Part shown: positions 15,359 to 16,900 of the stretch, one piece after another
Numbering within the stretch: the first letter of the stretch is position 1
Layout of the letters: every line of letters begins with the position of its first letter
Assembly (NCBI GenBank): GCA_047626155.1
Contig: JBLHRR010000126.1
Location: forward strand, 1-16,900
Length of the DNA stretch: 16,900 nucleotides
Source: CALGLS01 sp047626155
Lineage (GTDB): Bacteria > Bacteroidota > Bacteroidia > Chitinophagales > Saprospiraceae
Reading direction: 5' to 3'
The notes under the pieces: generated by a model
What the model was told of the DNA's origin: nothing
The model's database searches: none
What the model saw: the letters and a program-made list of their open reading frames with translations, nothing else
Made by a program: the position numbers and the translations under genes

Positions 15359-16327
15359 ATGCAATCAACAAACAAACTTTCTCAGATCATCCTCCTGATT
15401 ACTTTTTGCTTGTTTACATTCTCTTCTTTCGCAGCTATTGCACCAAAATTCAACAACTCTAAAGCTAGCATTGCCCGCATCGTAAATTCTTCTTGCCCTA
15501 AGAGTGAGAATTCTTGCGAAGGTAGCTGTACTTGGTCTGATGGTAGTTCTTACGAAGGTAAATTTATGAATGGATTGCCAAACGGATATGGTGAGCAAAG
15601 CTGGCCTGATGGCAGCTACTACGAAGGAAATTTCGCTGAGGGTTTCCGCCATGGAAAAGGCGCCCAGTTATTAGACAACGGCGATCAGTATATCGGAACA
15701 TTCAAAAGAGGCTTGATGAACGGGATGGGTACTTACATTTGGGCAAATGGAACGGTATATAAAGGCGAATACAAAAACGATAACCTAGAGGGATTCGGTA
15801 ACATTACTTTTACAACAGGCGCCTCTTACGAAGGAAAATGGAAAAATGGAAAAGCACATGGTAAGGGTATCTTTAATACTGCAGGTGGCGCACGGTTCGT
15901 TGGGAAGTACAAAAAAGGAAAGCGTCACGGGAAAGGAATTATGAACTTCCCTAACGGTGCCATTCTTACCGGCAACTGGTACAACGGATTCTTAGTAAAA
16001 GAAGGATTATTCAAATTCAACGATGGTGACGGCTTTTGGGCCAACTGGAAATTAGCTAAGCAACAGGGTAAAGTAAAATACAACCGCGTTTCAAAAAGAA
16101 AATTCATCACGGTGAAGCAGAACAAATTGATGGAGCAACTTGGCAACACTGAAAGAGCAAACATGGCTACCGTTCACTACTTCACGGCTACTGAATTCAT
16201 GTTCGACAAGCAATATGAAAAGGCTTTAAACGCTTTGAAAACTGCAGCTTCTTTACTGGATAAAAATGATGTGAGATATGATGCGATTCAGGTGGAAATA
16301 TTGACTCTAAAGAACTTAATAAAGTAA
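15359..16327 (+). CDS. Exported MORN-repeat protein
   Basis: This 322-residue protein has an N-terminal signal peptide (about 1-26, IILLITFCLFTFSSFAA). A stretch with three Cys (CPKSENSCEGSC, 46-57) leads into about seven MORN repeats of 23 residues (about 57-225), e.g. YEGKFMNGLPNGYGEQSWPDGS, YYEGNFAEGFRHGKGA and YKGEYKNDNLEGFGNITF. MORN repeats form an elongated beta-hairpin sheet that often binds proteins or membranes. The last ~90 residues are helical and charged (MEQLGNTERANMATVHYF, YEKALNALKTAASLL), with a TPR-like character. The protein probably sits in the periplasm or outside; its partner is unknown. It has its own promoter and long G-poor leader. The 35-bp tandem array begins a few bases after its stop, with no terminator in between. 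Confidence 0.88.
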   Translation: MQSTNKLSQIILLITFCLFTFSSFAAIAPKFNNSKASIARIVNSSCPKSENSCEGSCTWSDGSSYEGKFMNGLPNGYGEQSWPDGSYYEGNFAEGFRHGKGAQLLDNGDQYIGTFKRGLMNGMGTYIWANGTVYKGEYKNDNLEGFGNITFTTGASYEGKWKNGKAHGKGIFNTAGGARFVGKYKKGKRHGKGIMNFPNGAILTGNWYNGFLVKEGLFKFNDGDGFWANWKLAKQQGKVKYNRVSKRKFITVKQNKLMEQLGNTERANMATVHYFTATEFMFDKQYEKALNALKTAASLLDKNDVRYDAIQVEILTLKNLIK

Positions 16328-16331
16328 TCTG

Positions 16332-16900
16332 CAACTTCTACGGGACAAAACAAACAAAACTACGAACAACTTCAACGGGACAAAACAAACAAAACTACGA
16401 ACAACTTCAACGGGACAGAACAAACAAAACTACGAACAACTTCAACGGGACAAAACAAACAAAACTACGAACAACTTCAACGGGACAAAACAAACAAAAC
16501 TACGAACAACTTCTACGGGACAAAACAAACAAAACTACGAACAACTTCAACGGGACAAAACAAACAAAACTACGAACAAATTCTACGGGACAGAACAAAC
16601 AAAACTACGAACAACTTCAACGGGACAAAACAAACAAAACTACGAACAACTTCAACGGGACAGAACAAACAAAACTACGAACAACTTCAACGGGACAGAA
16701 CAAACAAAACTACGAACAACTTCAACGGGACAAAACAAACAAAACTACGAACAACTTCTACGGGACAAAACAAACAAAACTACGAACAACTTCTACGGGA
16801 CAAAACAAACAAAACTACGAACAACTTCAACGGGACAAAACAAACAAAACTACGAACAAATTCAACGGGACAGAACAAACAAAACTACGAACAACTTCTA
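16332..16900 (+). repeat. Tandem array of a 35-bp unit, at least 16 copies
   Basis: Units starting with CGGGACA begin at 16341 and recur every 35 bases to 16866; the sixteenth ends exactly at the window edge, and the array probably continues. A partial unit (CAACTTCTA, 16332-16340) precedes it. There are no spacers, indels or drift: variation is limited to unit positions 8 (A/G), 30 (C/A) and 34 (A/T). The + strand is about 80% A plus C. The array starts 5 nt after the MORN gene stop, so it may be transcribed as its 3' UTR. Lack of spacers rules out CRISPR. Confidence 0.97.

Noticed and set aside
15061..15462. 133-codon open frame on the + strand
   Set aside because: It contains the MORN promoter, overlaps the MORN signal-peptide region in another frame, and its openness follows from low G content.
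16332..16900. CRISPR array
   Set aside because: Units are directly adjacent with no unique spacers, and no cas genes are present.

Overview
The window looks like chromosomal DNA of a Bacteroidota species, most likely a Saprospiria/Lewinella-type marine or sludge bacterium; this assignment is inferred. The direct evidence is a CHU_C (gliding-motility-associated) C-terminal domain on the first protein, a type IX secretion sorting tail on an exported nuclease, promoters that fit the Bacteroidota consensus (TTG, about 20 nt, TAnnTTTG), and no convincing Shine-Dalgarno sequences.

Layout, left to right. (1) 1-1935 (+): the 3' end of a very long secreted repeat protein with seven visible Cys-containing repeats of about 53 residues and a CHU_C domain. 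A strong bidirectional terminator follows. (2) 2094-3200 (-): a lipoprotein MsrB and a small four-helix membrane protein. (3) 3201-3490: a spacer with a ~150-nt imperfect inverted repeat. (4) 3491-5428 (+): a secreted ExeM/NucH-type nuclease with a T9SS tail, followed by a perfect 48-nt palindrome and two further dispersed-looking elements. (5) 5835-7148 (-): rimO, read from a TTG start downstream of its own promoter. (6) 7581-8318 (+): an outer-membrane beta-barrel protein with a hairpin-rich leader. (7) 8397-10984 (-): a DUF6985-like/ankyrin-like protein, a TrmH-family RNA methyltransferase, and a Serratia-type nuclease without a signal peptide; the two outer genes are visibly AT-rich and look accessory. 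(8) 11243-14389 (-): pyrG followed by a GT-C/PMT_2-type membrane glycosyltransferase that has no ordinary start codon. (9) 14390-15358: about 970 nt without a gene, holding hairpins, a textbook intrinsic terminator on the + strand with no gene in front of it (candidate small RNA), a good promoter, and a G-poor 5' leader. (10) 15359-16327 (+): an exported MORN-repeat protein. (11) 16332-16900 and beyond: a tandem array of a 35-bp unit, 16 copies to the window edge, with variation at only three positions.

The genes do not form one pathway. Housekeeping functions (pyrG, rimO, msrB, TrmH-type methyltransferase) alternate with cell-surface or secreted proteins and accessory genes. The most unusual material is non-coding: the 35-bp array behind the MORN gene, the orphan terminator region before it, the start-less glycosyltransferase frame behind pyrG, and several structured intergenic elements. 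No complete defence system, CRISPR array, transposase, tRNA or rRNA gene was found.
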